A stretch of 64,000 bases of DNA from an uncultured Mucilaginibacter sp. (GCF_946479965.1 NZ_CAMLHX010000004.1:1-64000), one strand, 5' to 3'; shown: positions 35,210 to 45,699, counted from the stretch's first letter. The notes: generated by a model from the letters alone, not told the origin. Translations and numbers: made by a program.

Positions 35210-35887
35210 ATGATAAAAATAACCGAATTAGAAAAATTTTACCGCACCGAAGAGGTGGAAACTATCGCGCTTAACAAACTGTCTATCGACATAAAAGAAG
35301 GCGAGTTTGTGGCCATAATGGGGCCGTCGGGTTGTGGTAAATCTACCTTGTTAAACATTTTAGGTTTGCTGGACGACCCGGATGGTGGCAGCTACCTCTT
35401 TAATGGTACAGAGGTGGCTCACTTTAACGAGCGCAAGCGTGCCGACCTGCGCAAGCACAACATCGGTTTTGTTTTTCAGAGTTTTAACCTGATAGACGAG
35501 CTTACCGTGTTTGAAAACGTGGAGTTGCCGCTGATCTATACCGGGGTGCCTTCCACTGAGCGGGTAGCACGCGTTGAGAAAGTGCTGGATAAAATGCAGA
35601 TCATGCATCGGCGTAATCATTATCCTCAACAATTATCGGGCGGACAGCAGCAGCGCGTGGCCGTGGCCCGTGCGGTGGTAAATAACCCTAAGTTGATTTT
35701 GGCGGATGAGCCTACAGGTAACCTGGACAGCAGCAACGGCAACGAGGTAATGGAACTGCTTACCGATCTTAACGAACAAGGCACCACCATTATAATGGTT
35801 ACCCACTCAGAGCACGACGCAAGGTATAGCCACCGTATTATCCGCTTGTTAGACGGGCAAACGGTGATGGAAAATATAATGATTTAA
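35210..35887 (+). CDS. MacB/LolD-type ABC ATP-binding protein (first)
   Basis: A 225-residue free-standing ATPase with Walker A GPSGCGKST, Q-loop FVFQSFNL, signature LSGGQQQRVAVARA, Walker B LILADEPTGN and H-loop THSEHD. The FNLIDELTVFENVELPL stretch is typical of the MacB/LolD/FtsE group that serves FtsX-type permeases. It is not fused to a permease, unlike E. coli MacB. Eight permease genes follow in the same direction, so it is the likely motor for several of them. Confidence 0.93.
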   Translation: MIKITELEKFYRTEEVETIALNKLSIDIKEGEFVAIMGPSGCGKSTLLNILGLLDDPDGGSYLFNGTEVAHFNERKRADLRKHNIGFVFQSFNLIDELTVFENVELPLIYTGVPSTERVARVEKVLDKMQIMHRRNHYPQQLSGGQQQRVAVARAVVNNPKLILADEPTGNLDSSNGNEVMELLTDLNEQGTTIIMVTHSEHDARYSHRIIRLLDGQTVMENIMI

Positions 35888-35894
35888 AAAAACT

Positions 35895-35912
35895 CCTCCC
35901 CTTTAGGGGAGG
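35895..35912. repeat. Palindrome CCTCCCCT-TT-AGGGGAGG before the first array permease
   Basis: A perfect 8-bp stem and 2-nt loop between the ATPase stop and the permease ATG (13 bp away), with GC-rich sequence following. Related to the palindrome at 35179. Confidence 0.6.
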
Positions 35913-35925
35913 CAGGGAGGGGCAA

Positions 35926-38322
35926 ATGATCAAGAACTACATAAAAATAGCTTTACGCACACTTTGGCGAGATAGGGCATATTCGCTGATCAACCTTATT
36001 GGTTTGGCTGTAGGTCTGGCCAGCGTAATTATGATCATGGCTTATGTGCGTTACGAATTGTCATACGACAAAAGTTATAGCAACCACCCACAGGTTTACC
36101 GCCTGTTAGAAGAAACCAAAACATCTGCCAAGGATGAAGTGACTACTTATACTTCGATGGGTTTGGGCGAAGTTTTGCAAAGGGAATTTCCGGTTGTGAA
36201 AAATTTCAGCTCCGTGGGAATGGGTAGTCTGCAGTTAAAGTATCGTGACGAAAATATTAAACTGAATGCAGTTTACGGCAGTGCGGGTTTTTTCAAATTA
36301 TTTAATTTCAAATTTATAAGCGGCAACGCCCAAACCGCACTTAAAGAGCCCGGAAGCATAGTACTTACCGAAAGCGCGGTAAAGCATTTTTTTACAGACA
36401 AAAATCCAATGGGCCAGTATATCGCGGGTGGTTATGGCCGACAAAAGCGTGTTACCGGTATTGTTCAGGACATTCCGGCTAATATGCATTTTGCCGGAGA
36501 TGTAATTGTTTCTGATGAAAGTAGCGATGACACTAAAGAGATCAAATGGGGCTATACGGCTATGCATTATATACTGTTAGATAAGAGTGTTGACCCTAAA
36601 AAGTTTGAGGCTTCTATAAAATCTATTCATGAGCGGTATAACTTCCCTAAAAACCTAACAATTTACTTACAGCCGGTTACCGATATACATTTGCACTCGC
36701 ATTTTGAACAGGAATTAATGCCTAATGGCGATGTAAAATACATTTACATTTTTTTATGCATCGCTTTTTTAATATTGATTATTGCCTGTATTAATTATGT
36801 TAATTTAACTACGGCCCGCTCATTGCACAGGGCGCGCGAAATAGGCTTACGCAAAGTGTTGGGCGCATTAAAGAAACAACTTATAGTACAGTTTCTTACC
36901 GAATCTTTTTTATTTTTTATATGCAGCACATTGCTGGCAGTAGTTATAGCATTTGCAGCCTGGCCGGTATTTTCTGCAAAAATAACGCCCTACCAAAACG
37001 TACTGCCTTTGTTTGATATTTATTTAACCTTAGGCATATTTTTAGTGGTAGTAATAGGCGGATTGTTAGCTGGCGCTTACCCCGCTTTCTTTTTGTCGTC
37101 TGTGCAGCCGGTTAAAGTGTTAAGGGGTCTGGCCAAATTTGGTTTGAATATAAGTTTGCGTAAGGCACTTGTTGTTTTGCAGTTTGTTATTTCGGGTGTG
37201 CTAATCGTGTCAACCATAGTGGTGCATCAGCAGCTCAATTACATTAGCGATGCTCGCCTCGGGTTTGATAAAGACAACCTGATATCTCTTAATTTAAGCT
37301 CTCAAAAAGTCAATCCAACTACTTTTAAAAACGAATTATTAAAAAATAGTGCAGTGCAGGGGGCAGCTTTTGCGACGTGGAACATTGGTAGTAGGTATGG
37401 TGCACAGGCAAGCATGGAAGCAGAAACCGATAGTACAAAGCTGTTAGAGTTTAATTTTATCGATGCCGACAAAGATTTTATAAGTACGCTAGGCATTGAT
37501 TTGATATCAGGCAGAGATTTTTCCACCGCTTTTTCAAATGATGTGTTTAACATGGATTCACTTTTCAGAACGCCGGGAGCGTTAACGGAAGAAGCTTTGG
37601 CATCAAGATCAATTATTCTAAATCAGGAAGCTGTTAAGTTATTAAACATTAAAAGTCCGGTTGATACGGTTTTAAGGTTGGGTGCTATACAAGGTAATGT
37701 TATAGGCACCGTGGCAAATTTTAACGGTTTATCTCTGCATCAGCAAATACCAGCTGTGGTTATAAGGAGTACAAAAGGTCTGAAGTACGGCCAGCTGTTT
37801 ATTCGCATTTCGCCCAATAACACCCAAAAAACTGTTGCCTATATTGAAAGCCAATGGAAGAAATTTTATCCAGATATGACTTTTGAGTTTGCCTTTGTTG
37901 ACGATAATCTTCAAAAGCTATACACTGCTGATAGGCGACTCGGTACGCTATTTACCACATTTTCTTCGCTGGCTATATTGATAGCATGCCTTGGTTTATT
38001 TGGTTTAATATCATTAACAATACAAAACAGGGTAAAAGAAATAGGTATACGCAAGGTAATGGGAGCCAGCGTTACCAATATTACAACGATGCTTTCCTCT
38101 GATTTTTTAAGACTCGTTGCACTATCATTTGTCATTTCGTCGCCTATTGCGTGGTACGCCATGAATAAATGGCTGCAAAGTTTTGCTTATCGCATTGAAA
38201 AACAATGGTGGGTATTTGCTTTGGCAGTTTTGGCAGCGGTACTGATAGCTTTTGCTACCATAGGTTACCAATCGATTAAAGCAGCGTTGGCCAACCCCGT
38301 TAAAAGTTTAAGGAGCGAATAG
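35926..38322 (+). CDS. Array permease 1 (FtsX/MacB type)
   Basis: 798 residues. N-terminal MIKNYIKIALRTLWRDRAYS precedes the first TM helix; the coupling segments are RAREIGLRKVLGA near residue 302 and VKEIGIRKVMGA near residue 702, each at the head of a three-helix bundle, with two periplasmic MacB-core domains. The tail is NPVKSLRSE. Its closest relative in the window is permease 10 (58,524), which shares LWRDRAxSxIN, LASVxMIMAYVRYELSYD and an insertion with SLFRTPG/SLTKG before the second core end. It follows the ATPase by 38 bp, including a palindrome. Confidence 0.92.
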   Translation: MIKNYIKIALRTLWRDRAYSLINLIGLAVGLASVIMIMAYVRYELSYDKSYSNHPQVYRLLEETKTSAKDEVTTYTSMGLGEVLQREFPVVKNFSSVGMGSLQLKYRDENIKLNAVYGSAGFFKLFNFKFISGNAQTALKEPGSIVLTESAVKHFFTDKNPMGQYIAGGYGRQKRVTGIVQDIPANMHFAGDVIVSDESSDDTKEIKWGYTAMHYILLDKSVDPKKFEASIKSIHERYNFPKNLTIYLQPVTDIHLHSHFEQELMPNGDVKYIYIFLCIAFLILIIACINYVNLTTARSLHRAREIGLRKVLGALKKQLIVQFLTESFLFFICSTLLAVVIAFAAWPVFSAKITPYQNVLPLFDIYLTLGIFLVVVIGGLLAGAYPAFFLSSVQPVKVLRGLAKFGLNISLRKALVVLQFVISGVLIVSTIVVHQQLNYISDARLGFDKDNLISLNLSSQKVNPTTFKNELLKNSAVQGAAFATWNIGSRYGAQASMEAETDSTKLLEFNFIDADKDFISTLGIDLISGRDFSTAFSNDVFNMDSLFRTPGALTEEALASRSIILNQEAVKLLNIKSPVDTVLRLGAIQGNVIGTVANFNGLSLHQQIPAVVIRSTKGLKYGQLFIRISPNNTQKTVAYIESQWKKFYPDMTFEFAFVDDNLQKLYTADRRLGTLFTTFSSLAILIACLGLFGLISLTIQNRVKEIGIRKVMGASVTNITTMLSSDFLRLVALSFVISSPIAWYAMNKWLQSFAYRIEKQWWVFALAVLAAVLIAFATIGYQSIKAALANPVKSLRSE

Positions 38323-38324
38323 TC

Positions 38325-40745
38325 ATGATAAAGAACTATATAAAAATAGCCTGGCGAAACCTGTTGAAAAACAAAGGATATAGCGCGCTTAATATTGGTG
38401 GGCTTGCAGTTGGTATGGCCGTTGCTTTGTTGATCGGTTTGTGGATCTATGATGAATTATCAATAAATAAATACCATAAAAATTATGACCGTATTGCGAA
38501 AGTTATGGTCAAGGGTAATTTTAACGGACAAGGTTTTTCTGATGTTGAAGTGGCTCGCCCGCTTGAATTTGAATTACGCAATAAATATGGAAGTGCTTTC
38601 AAAAATATAGTTATGTCCCGTTGGACTGAAGAGCATATTTTGTCTGTCGGCGATAAAAAGATTTCGCAAGGTGGCCGGTTCATGCAGCAAGATGCGCCGG
38701 AAATGCTGACGCTACAAATGGTAAAAGGATCGTGGGGTGGATTGAAAGATCCTCATTCCATCATGCTGTCTGTCTCAACAGCAAGGGCCTTGTTTGGTGA
38801 TGAAAATCCGGTTGAGAAAATGTTACGGATAGATAACCAAATGGATGTGAAAGTAACAGGGGTTTATCAAGACCTGCCGGCTAATATCGAAGAATTCAGG
38901 GAACTCCAATTTCTTTCTACATGGGACCTTTTAATGGCCAACAATAAATGGATGGAGGGTGCAAAAGGCCAGTGGGGTAACAGTTCATTTTTAATGTATG
39001 TGCAGTTGCAGCCCAATACCACATTTGAGCGTGTTTCGGCTATGATCAAAAATGCCAAGCAGGATAATGTGAGCGAAGAGATAAAAAAATTCAATTACCA
39101 GGTGTTTCTAAACCCCATGAGCAGGTGGCATTTATATAATGAATGGAAAAATGGCATCAACACAGGGGGGCGTATTCAATACGTTTGGATGTTTGGAATT
39201 ATCTGTGTATTTGTATTGTTGCTTGCCTGCATTAATTTTATGAATTTAAGTACTGCCCATAGCGAAAAACGTGCAAGGGAAGTGGGTGTTCGTAAAGCAA
39301 TTGGTTCTATGCGCGGTCAATTGATCAAACAGTTTTTATGCGAATCTTTTCTTATCGTTTTTATTGCCTTCGTTTTAGCTATACTATTGGTGATACTATC
39401 ACTGCCATGGTTTAATGAGGTCTCTGATAAGGAAATGAGTATGATCTGGAGCAACGGTTATTTCTGGCTCATCAGCCTTGCTTTTATTGTATTTACAGGT
39501 TTGGTTTCCGGCAGCTATCCTGCCTTTTACCTATCATCTTTTAACCCCGTGGAGGTATTAAAAGGAACCTTACGTGTGGGGCGCTTTGCAAGCCTGCCCC
39601 GAAAAGTTTTGGTAGTGCTTCAATTTACCGTTTCGGTAGTTCTTATTATCGGGACCATAATTGTTTCCCGGCAAATTCAGTATGCAAAGGCAAGGCCTGT
39701 AGGCTATAGCAGGGAAGGGTTATTGGCAGTGCATATTAAATCGCCAGATCTGCTTAAAAAATATGACGTCCTGGCAAGGGAGTTAAAAAATGAAGGTGTT
39801 GCTACAGAGATGTCAAGAACATCCGGCCCCACAACAGCCATATGGTCAAACAACGATGGATTAGAATGGCGAAATAAGGACCCCAACAAAGTGGATGGTT
39901 TTGGCACCGTTTGGATAACGCATGATTATGGCAAAACAGTAGGATGGCAGTTCGCGGCAGGAAGAGATTACTCTACTGCATTCAAAAGCGACTCTGTAAG
40001 CAAGGCCAGCGATAGCACCACTGTACATAGTATCGTTGTCAATGAAGCCGCCGTAAAATATATGGAACTGAAAAATCCTGTTGGCGAAATTATTACGTGG
40101 GGTGGTTATCCGTTCAGAATTATTGGTGTTATTAAAGATATGGTGATGGAATCGCCCTATAACCCCGTAAGGCAAACTATGTACATGGTTAATTATGATG
40201 AGGCAACCGCCTACATTCATATCCGCATCAATCCAAAACTAAGTACCAGGGACGCATTAACAAAAATCGAATCTGTTTTTAAAAAACTGGTTCCTACGGT
40301 TCCTTTCGATTATGATTTTGTTGATACCGACTACGCGCAAAAATTTGCCGCAGAAGAACGCATCGGAAACCTTGCTTCCTTTTTTGCCGCGCTGGCCATT
40401 TTTATTTCATGCCTGGGTTTGTTTGGGCTGGCCTCTTTCGTTGCCGAAAAACGCACCAAAGAAATTGGCATTCGCAAAGTATTAGGAGCTACCATATACA
40501 ACCTCTGGACAATGTTAACTAAAGAGTTTGTGGTGCTGGTAATAGTTGCCGGTTTAATTGCTGCACCCCTTGCTTATTATTTTTTAAGTAGTTGGTTGCA
40601 AAATTATGAGTACCGCACAACAATAAGTTGGTGGGTGTTTGCTATTGCTATCGGCGGAGCATTATTGATCACATTATTAACGGTAAGCTTTCAAACCATT
40701 AAAGCCACGTTAAGCAATCCTGTTAAAAGTTTAAGAAGCGAGTAA
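38325..40745 (+). CDS. Array permease 2 (FtsX/MacB type)
   Basis: 806 residues, starting 2 bp after permease 1. Coupling segments are RAREVGVRKAIGS (near 315) and RTKEIGIRKVLGA (near 710). It belongs with permease 7 (50,544): both have NKGYSA/SKGYSA-INIGGLAVGMAVALLIGLW and KDPxSIMLSxSTAxxxFG in the first core domain, and both end with an unusual TxSWWVF/TIGWEVF final helix. The tail NPVKSLRSE is conserved. The substrate is unknown. Confidence 0.92.
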   Translation: MIKNYIKIAWRNLLKNKGYSALNIGGLAVGMAVALLIGLWIYDELSINKYHKNYDRIAKVMVKGNFNGQGFSDVEVARPLEFELRNKYGSAFKNIVMSRWTEEHILSVGDKKISQGGRFMQQDAPEMLTLQMVKGSWGGLKDPHSIMLSVSTARALFGDENPVEKMLRIDNQMDVKVTGVYQDLPANIEEFRELQFLSTWDLLMANNKWMEGAKGQWGNSSFLMYVQLQPNTTFERVSAMIKNAKQDNVSEEIKKFNYQVFLNPMSRWHLYNEWKNGINTGGRIQYVWMFGIICVFVLLLACINFMNLSTAHSEKRAREVGVRKAIGSMRGQLIKQFLCESFLIVFIAFVLAILLVILSLPWFNEVSDKEMSMIWSNGYFWLISLAFIVFTGLVSGSYPAFYLSSFNPVEVLKGTLRVGRFASLPRKVLVVLQFTVSVVLIIGTIIVSRQIQYAKARPVGYSREGLLAVHIKSPDLLKKYDVLARELKNEGVATEMSRTSGPTTAIWSNNDGLEWRNKDPNKVDGFGTVWITHDYGKTVGWQFAAGRDYSTAFKSDSVSKASDSTTVHSIVVNEAAVKYMELKNPVGEIITWGGYPFRIIGVIKDMVMESPYNPVRQTMYMVNYDEATAYIHIRINPKLSTRDALTKIESVFKKLVPTVPFDYDFVDTDYAQKFAAEERIGNLASFFAALAIFISCLGLFGLASFVAEKRTKEIGIRKVLGATIYNLWTMLTKEFVVLVIVAGLIAAPLAYYFLSSWLQNYEYRTTISWWVFAIAIGGALLITLLTVSFQTIKATLSNPVKSLRSE

Positions 40746-40786
40746 CGCTTATATAAATGTAAAGTAAGAGGAGCAATTCAATTAAG

Positions 40787-43162
40787 ATGATAAATAACTA
40801 CATAAAAATAGCTTTACGCAATCTGTCTAAAAATAGAGGATTCGCGGTATTAAACATTGTCGGGTTGGCTATTGGTATAGCATGCACCGCATGTATATTT
40901 TTATGGGTTGAAAACGAGCTTAACTACGACGATTTTAACCAAAAAAATGATGTCCTTTATGTTATTCGCGAAAGTCAGAAATTTGATGATCGTGTTTTTA
41001 CCCACTCATCCACGCCGGCTCTGCTTGGTCCGGCAATAAAAGCTAGTATACCCGGCATTGCCAACACCTGCCGTGTAACAGAAGGGCAAATGTCAATGCT
41101 TTTTACTGTTAATGACAAACCTGTTTATGGGTCAGGAAAATATGTGGAGCCATCCATTTTCAGCATGTTTACGCTTCCGTTTGTACAGGGTAATGCTGCA
41201 AGTGCTTTTTCGCAGATAAGCGCTGTTGTTATCACTCAAGCTATGGCAAAAAAACTTTTCGGAAACGATGAACGGAACGTCATCGGGAAAAGCGTCAGGG
41301 TCAATAACAAAGATAGTTATACGATATCAGGCGTATTAAAAGACCTCCCTCAAAACTCAACCCTACAGTTTGAGTGGTTAATGCCTTATCAAACTTATTT
41401 TGCCCAAAACCCGTGGCTAAATAAGTGGGACAATAATTCAGGCAATACCTATGTGGAATTGAAGCCGGGAGTTAGCCCGCAGGCGTTAAATAAATCGTTA
41501 TACAACTATATCCAAAATTATTCAACCTATTCTACAAGTCATTCGTCGTTGTTTTCAATGAGCGATTGGCATCTATATGATGATTTTGAAAATGGAAAAC
41601 CTACTGGTGGGGGAAAAATAGAATATGTAAGACTGTTTATAGCAGTTGCCTTTATAATACTATTTATTGCCTGCATCAACTTTATGAATCTGGCAACCGC
41701 TCAAAGCGAAAAGCGCGCCCGCGAAGTAGGTGTGCGCAAAGTACTGGGCGCAGGTAAAAAGGGTTTGGTATTGCAATTTATAAGCGAGGCCTTATTAATG
41801 TCAATAATTGCAGCCGTTATAGCAGTGGTTATATTGTTATTGACTCTGCCGCTGTTCAGTAACCTGGTTCAGGTTAAACTTAGCCTGGGTTTGAGCAACC
41901 CACTCCACTTAGGGGCATTGTTAATTGTTGCCTTATTGTGCGGCCTGGTGGCAGGTAGTTATCCATCATTTTATCTGTCAGCATTTAACCCTATAGCTGT
42001 AATTAAAAACATTAAATTAAAAGATGGCAGCGCGGCAATTATACGCAAGGGACTGGTGATAACGCAGTTTTCGGTTTCTATAATCCTTATAATAAGCACC
42101 ATAATTGTCTATCAGCAAATACAGCACGTAAAAACTCGTGACCTTGGGTTTAATAAAGATAACCTGATAGAACTGGATGTTCAGGGCGAGATGTCCAAAA
42201 ATTTCAACGTAATTAAACAAGATCTTCTAAATACTGGCTATGTTGAAAGCGTAGCCTTGTCAGACTATCGCACACTCTTCAACGGTAATAATACCTCGGG
42301 TTTTACATGGGCAGGTAAACCCGTTAATTCAAAAGTACTGGTATCAACACGCTTTGTAACGCCCGGTTTCATAAAAACATCGGGCATGAAAATTACAGAC
42401 GGGCGTGACCTAGCCTATACTGATACCTTAAAAATAGGAAATGTGCTTATCACCAAATCACTTGAGCAGTTAATGGGTAAAGGCAGTGCCATTGGCAAAG
42501 TTATAAGGCATGAAAATGATACACTGCAATTAACGGTTGTTGGCGTGGTTAGCGATTTTGTTTACGGTAATTTTTACGGCACGCCTGATCCCGTTATGTT
42601 TTTGGGTACAAGTCCGGCACACGCTTCTAATATGTATATACGCGTTAAGCCGGGCAGCAACCCTGAGGAGACGCTGAATGGCATTCAAAAGGTTTTAAAA
42701 GCCAACAATCCCGCCTATCCGTTTAGCTACCGGTTTATGGATGAGCAGTTTGACCGCTTTTTTTCAAACGAAGCTTTGGTAGGCGACATAGCGCAAATTT
42801 TTTCGGGACTGGCAATTATCATATCATGCCTTGGCCTGTTTGGCTTAGCAGCCTACACAGCCGAACGGCGCTTTAAAGAGATCGGTATCCGCAAGGTGCT
42901 AGGGGCCTCAGTATCCGGTATTGTTGCGCTATTGTCTACAAAGTTTCTGCAGTTAATAGCCGTATCGTGCCTGGTAGCATTCCCTGTATCGTGGTGGTTA
43001 ACCAGTAACTGGCTCAAGCAATATGTTTATAGAGTAAATGTGGAGTGGTGGGTATTTGCCGCGGCAGGTATGCTGACAATAATTGTAGCGCTTATTACAA
43101 TATGTTTTCAGACGGTTAAAGCCGCTTTGGCAAACCCGGTTAAGAGTTTAAGAAGCGAATAA
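40787..43162 (+). CDS. Array permease 3 (FtsX/MacB type)
   Basis: 791 residues beginning MINNYIKIALRNLSKNRGFAV. Coupling segments RAREVGVRKVLGA (near 309) and RFKEIGIRKVLGA (near 695); tail NPVKSLRSE. The first TM has two Cys residues (GIACTACIFLWVENEL), unlike its neighbours. A 41-bp gap with an AGAGGAG stretch precedes it, and a 134-bp hairpin-rich spacer follows. It is the least similar in its core domains to permeases 2 and 7. Confidence 0.92.
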   Translation: MINNYIKIALRNLSKNRGFAVLNIVGLAIGIACTACIFLWVENELNYDDFNQKNDVLYVIRESQKFDDRVFTHSSTPALLGPAIKASIPGIANTCRVTEGQMSMLFTVNDKPVYGSGKYVEPSIFSMFTLPFVQGNAASAFSQISAVVITQAMAKKLFGNDERNVIGKSVRVNNKDSYTISGVLKDLPQNSTLQFEWLMPYQTYFAQNPWLNKWDNNSGNTYVELKPGVSPQALNKSLYNYIQNYSTYSTSHSSLFSMSDWHLYDDFENGKPTGGGKIEYVRLFIAVAFIILFIACINFMNLATAQSEKRAREVGVRKVLGAGKKGLVLQFISEALLMSIIAAVIAVVILLLTLPLFSNLVQVKLSLGLSNPLHLGALLIVALLCGLVAGSYPSFYLSAFNPIAVIKNIKLKDGSAAIIRKGLVITQFSVSIILIISTIIVYQQIQHVKTRDLGFNKDNLIELDVQGEMSKNFNVIKQDLLNTGYVESVALSDYRTLFNGNNTSGFTWAGKPVNSKVLVSTRFVTPGFIKTSGMKITDGRDLAYTDTLKIGNVLITKSLEQLMGKGSAIGKVIRHENDTLQLTVVGVVSDFVYGNFYGTPDPVMFLGTSPAHASNMYIRVKPGSNPEETLNGIQKVLKANNPAYPFSYRFMDEQFDRFFSNEALVGDIAQIFSGLAIIISCLGLFGLAAYTAERRFKEIGIRKVLGASVSGIVALLSTKFLQLIAVSCLVAFPVSWWLTSNWLKQYVYRVNVEWWVFAAAGMLTIIVALITICFQTVKAALANPVKSLRSE

Positions 43163-43165
43163 AAT

Positions 43166-43190
43166 GATGCTGTAAAATAATTACAGTATC
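43166..43190. repeat. Hairpin after permease 3
   Basis: A 10-bp stem (43166-43175 with 43181-43190, one G-U pair) and 5-nt loop directly after the permease 3 stop. It lacks a T-run, so it may stabilise mRNA ends rather than terminate. Confidence 0.45.
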
Positions 43191-43241
43191 ATACAAAATA
43201 CACAATACGATTGGCCCGAAGGTGTTGCGGGGGCTCTGACC

Positions 43242-43260
43242 GGCCCCTCGCAGCGGGGCC
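43242..43260. repeat. GC-rich hairpin in the permease 3/4 spacer
   Basis: GGCCCC and GGGGCC arms around a 7-nt loop, 36 bp before the permease 4 start. With 43166-43190 it makes this the most structured spacer of the array. Confidence 0.45.
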
Positions 43261-43296
43261 TAAATAAAGTAAAACCAAACTAATAAGGAGGGTTAA

Positions 43297-45669
43297 ATGA
43301 TAAGGAACTACATAAAAATAGCATGGCGAAACATGCTGGCACATAAAGCAACATCGTTTATTAACCTGTTTGGCCTTACTATAGGCATGACTGCTGCATT
43401 TTTAATTTTTATGTGGGTTAAAAATGAGTTCAGTTTTGATACCTATTATCCGCAAGCAACCAGCATTTACCGCCTCACTACATTTTCTGCAAATGGGGAC
43501 GAAAAAACCGATGAGCGCACCCCCCATGTTTTGGGAGAAACTGTAAAAGCCCAAATACCCGACGTAAAATTGTTGACGCGCATTTATCCGCTTACTATTT
43601 TTTCTCCAACTGTTAAGGCTGGACAAAATGTTTTTAAAGATAAAACAGCAGCGTATATTGATGCCAACTGGTTCGCTATGTTTCCCGCGGATTTTGTTAA
43701 GGGTAGCGCCGAAAACTTTCAGGGATCGCCCAATGGCGTTGTAATTTCTGTTCGCAATGCTAAAAAGTATTTCGGCGATGAAGATGCTTTGGGCAAAACA
43801 TTGACGGTTAATGGTACCAATTGTACGGTGCTAGGCGTAATTAAAAATTTCCCGGCCAATTCCAGCTTTCGTTATGATCTGTATATATCCAGCGCTTTAA
43901 GGCCTGTAAGGCCGGCTATGCGTTTAACTTATAACTGGGCTAACAGCTATCACACGTTTGTTAAACTTACGCCAGACAGCAAACTCGCGGTAGCTAATCA
44001 AATAAATAGAGTTATTGATACCACCTGGAACAATAACTATTCGGTGGGTTTAGTTGCGCTATCAGATATACATTTCGAAAATGATTTAAAGCTCTCCGTA
44101 TTAAAGCATGGCGATAAAAAAACAACCAATATCTTATTATTTCTGGGGATATTGTTGTTAGTAATAGCCTGCGTTAACTATGTTAATTTAACCACTGCAA
44201 AATCTTTACTAAGGATAAAAGAAGTAAGCGTAAAAAAAATTATAGGAGCAGAGCGATGGCAGTTATATACCCAGTTTACTATTGAGTCTGCACTGATAAG
44301 CTTACTTGCCCTTATGGCAACGTTTGTGCTTGTTTTTGTTAGTCTGCCCTGGTTCAATGCTTTTACGGATAATCATTTTATTTTATCCCTAGATGATCCT
44401 TCATTATGGATGTTGCTTGCAGCAACGTTTGTATGTACGTTAATACTTAACAGCATTTACCCGGCGCTGTTATTATCATCATTTAAACCAGCCGTAGCGT
44501 TACGGAGTAACAATGCAGACTATACAAAGGGCGGCTTTTTACGAAGAACACTTGTTGTTATGCAGTTTGCAGTATCAATTACGCTGGTTGTTGTTACGCT
44601 CGTTATTTATAAGCAGATAAGTTTTGTTGATAAGCAATATAAAAATTATGATCGTGCGCAGCTGTTTAGTTTTAGGTTCCCCTCTACGCTGCAAGATGAT
44701 GCAAAAAAGCTTCAAATGGAAGGCGTACTACAGCAACTGCAGGCTCAAAGCAGCATACAAAGCGCTGCTGTAAGCTCGTCAACCGATGTTATCAATGTTG
44801 AAAATGTATGGGGTGGTTTTAATTGGGAGGGGCGGGATGCTGATATAAATTATGACATTACTTTTATGCCCGCCGGTAACAACTTCAATAAGGTATTAAA
44901 TCTACAGGTTGTTCAGGGCAGATGGTTTATACCCGGTAACGCTAATGATGAACACAATTTTGTAATTAACCAGGAAGCTGTAAAACAGCTGGCTTTGAAG
45001 CAGCCGGTTATTGGTCAGCGGTTCTCGTTAGATAACGACACGGGCAAAATTGTAGGTGTGGTAAATAATTTTCATTATCTGGACCTTCATAAAAAAATTG
45101 GAGCCGTTGTATTAGGTAACAACTCGTTGTATAATAATTCATTTCTTGTAAAAAGCCAGCCCGGCGCAGAAACAGCGGCATTAACGGCAGCGGGTACCAT
45201 ATGGCGAAAATACTTTCCGGATGAGCCCTTCGACTATCATTTTGCAAGTGATGAATTTAACACAATTTATAACGCCGAGCAAAAAGCATCCCAATTGGTG
45301 TGGATCTTTTCGGTATTGGCCATTTTAATTTCTTGCCTGGGTTTATATGGGCTTGCATCATTCAGCGCAGTACAAAGAAATAAAGAAATAGGCATCCGCA
45401 AGGTTTTGGGTGCCTCTGTTACCGGTATCGTACGGTTGATATCCCTGGATTTTATCCGGCTGGTGTTTATATCAATCTTTATAGCCTTGCCAATTGGCTG
45501 GCTGGCTGCAGACAAGTGGCTGCAAGACTTTGTTTACCGCATAAATATAGAATGGTGGGTTTTAGCACTCACTGCCATAGGGGCGTTGGTTATTGCTTTT
45601 GCTACTATAGGTGCCCAGGCCATTAAGGCGGCCATTGCCAACCCGGTTAAAAGTTTAAGAAGCGAATGA
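43297..45669 (+). CDS. Array permease 4 (FtsX/MacB type) with atypical first coupling segment
   Basis: 790 residues, preceded by AAGGAGGG 5 bp before the ATG, an unusually strong Shine-Dalgarno for this organism. The first coupling segment reads RIKEVSVKKIIGA (near 307), replacing the GxRKxxG core seen in every paralog, while the second (RNKEIGIRKVLGA, near 693) is canonical. This asymmetry may mean that the N-terminal half contacts the ATPase weakly or differently. The tail NPVKSLRSE is kept. Confidence 0.92.
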   Translation: MIRNYIKIAWRNMLAHKATSFINLFGLTIGMTAAFLIFMWVKNEFSFDTYYPQATSIYRLTTFSANGDEKTDERTPHVLGETVKAQIPDVKLLTRIYPLTIFSPTVKAGQNVFKDKTAAYIDANWFAMFPADFVKGSAENFQGSPNGVVISVRNAKKYFGDEDALGKTLTVNGTNCTVLGVIKNFPANSSFRYDLYISSALRPVRPAMRLTYNWANSYHTFVKLTPDSKLAVANQINRVIDTTWNNNYSVGLVALSDIHFENDLKLSVLKHGDKKTTNILLFLGILLLVIACVNYVNLTTAKSLLRIKEVSVKKIIGAERWQLYTQFTIESALISLLALMATFVLVFVSLPWFNAFTDNHFILSLDDPSLWMLLAATFVCTLILNSIYPALLLSSFKPAVALRSNNADYTKGGFLRRTLVVMQFAVSITLVVVTLVIYKQISFVDKQYKNYDRAQLFSFRFPSTLQDDAKKLQMEGVLQQLQAQSSIQSAAVSSSTDVINVENVWGGFNWEGRDADINYDITFMPAGNNFNKVLNLQVVQGRWFIPGNANDEHNFVINQEAVKQLALKQPVIGQRFSLDNDTGKIVGVVNNFHYLDLHKKIGAVVLGNNSLYNNSFLVKSQPGAETAALTAAGTIWRKYFPDEPFDYHFASDEFNTIYNAEQKASQLVWIFSVLAILISCLGLYGLASFSAVQRNKEIGIRKVLGASVTGIVRLISLDFIRLVFISIFIALPIGWLAADKWLQDFVYRINIEWWVLALTAIGALVIAFATIGAQAIKAAIANPVKSLRSE

Positions 45670-45699
45670 TGAATTAACGTATCACTTAAAACGTGCAAC

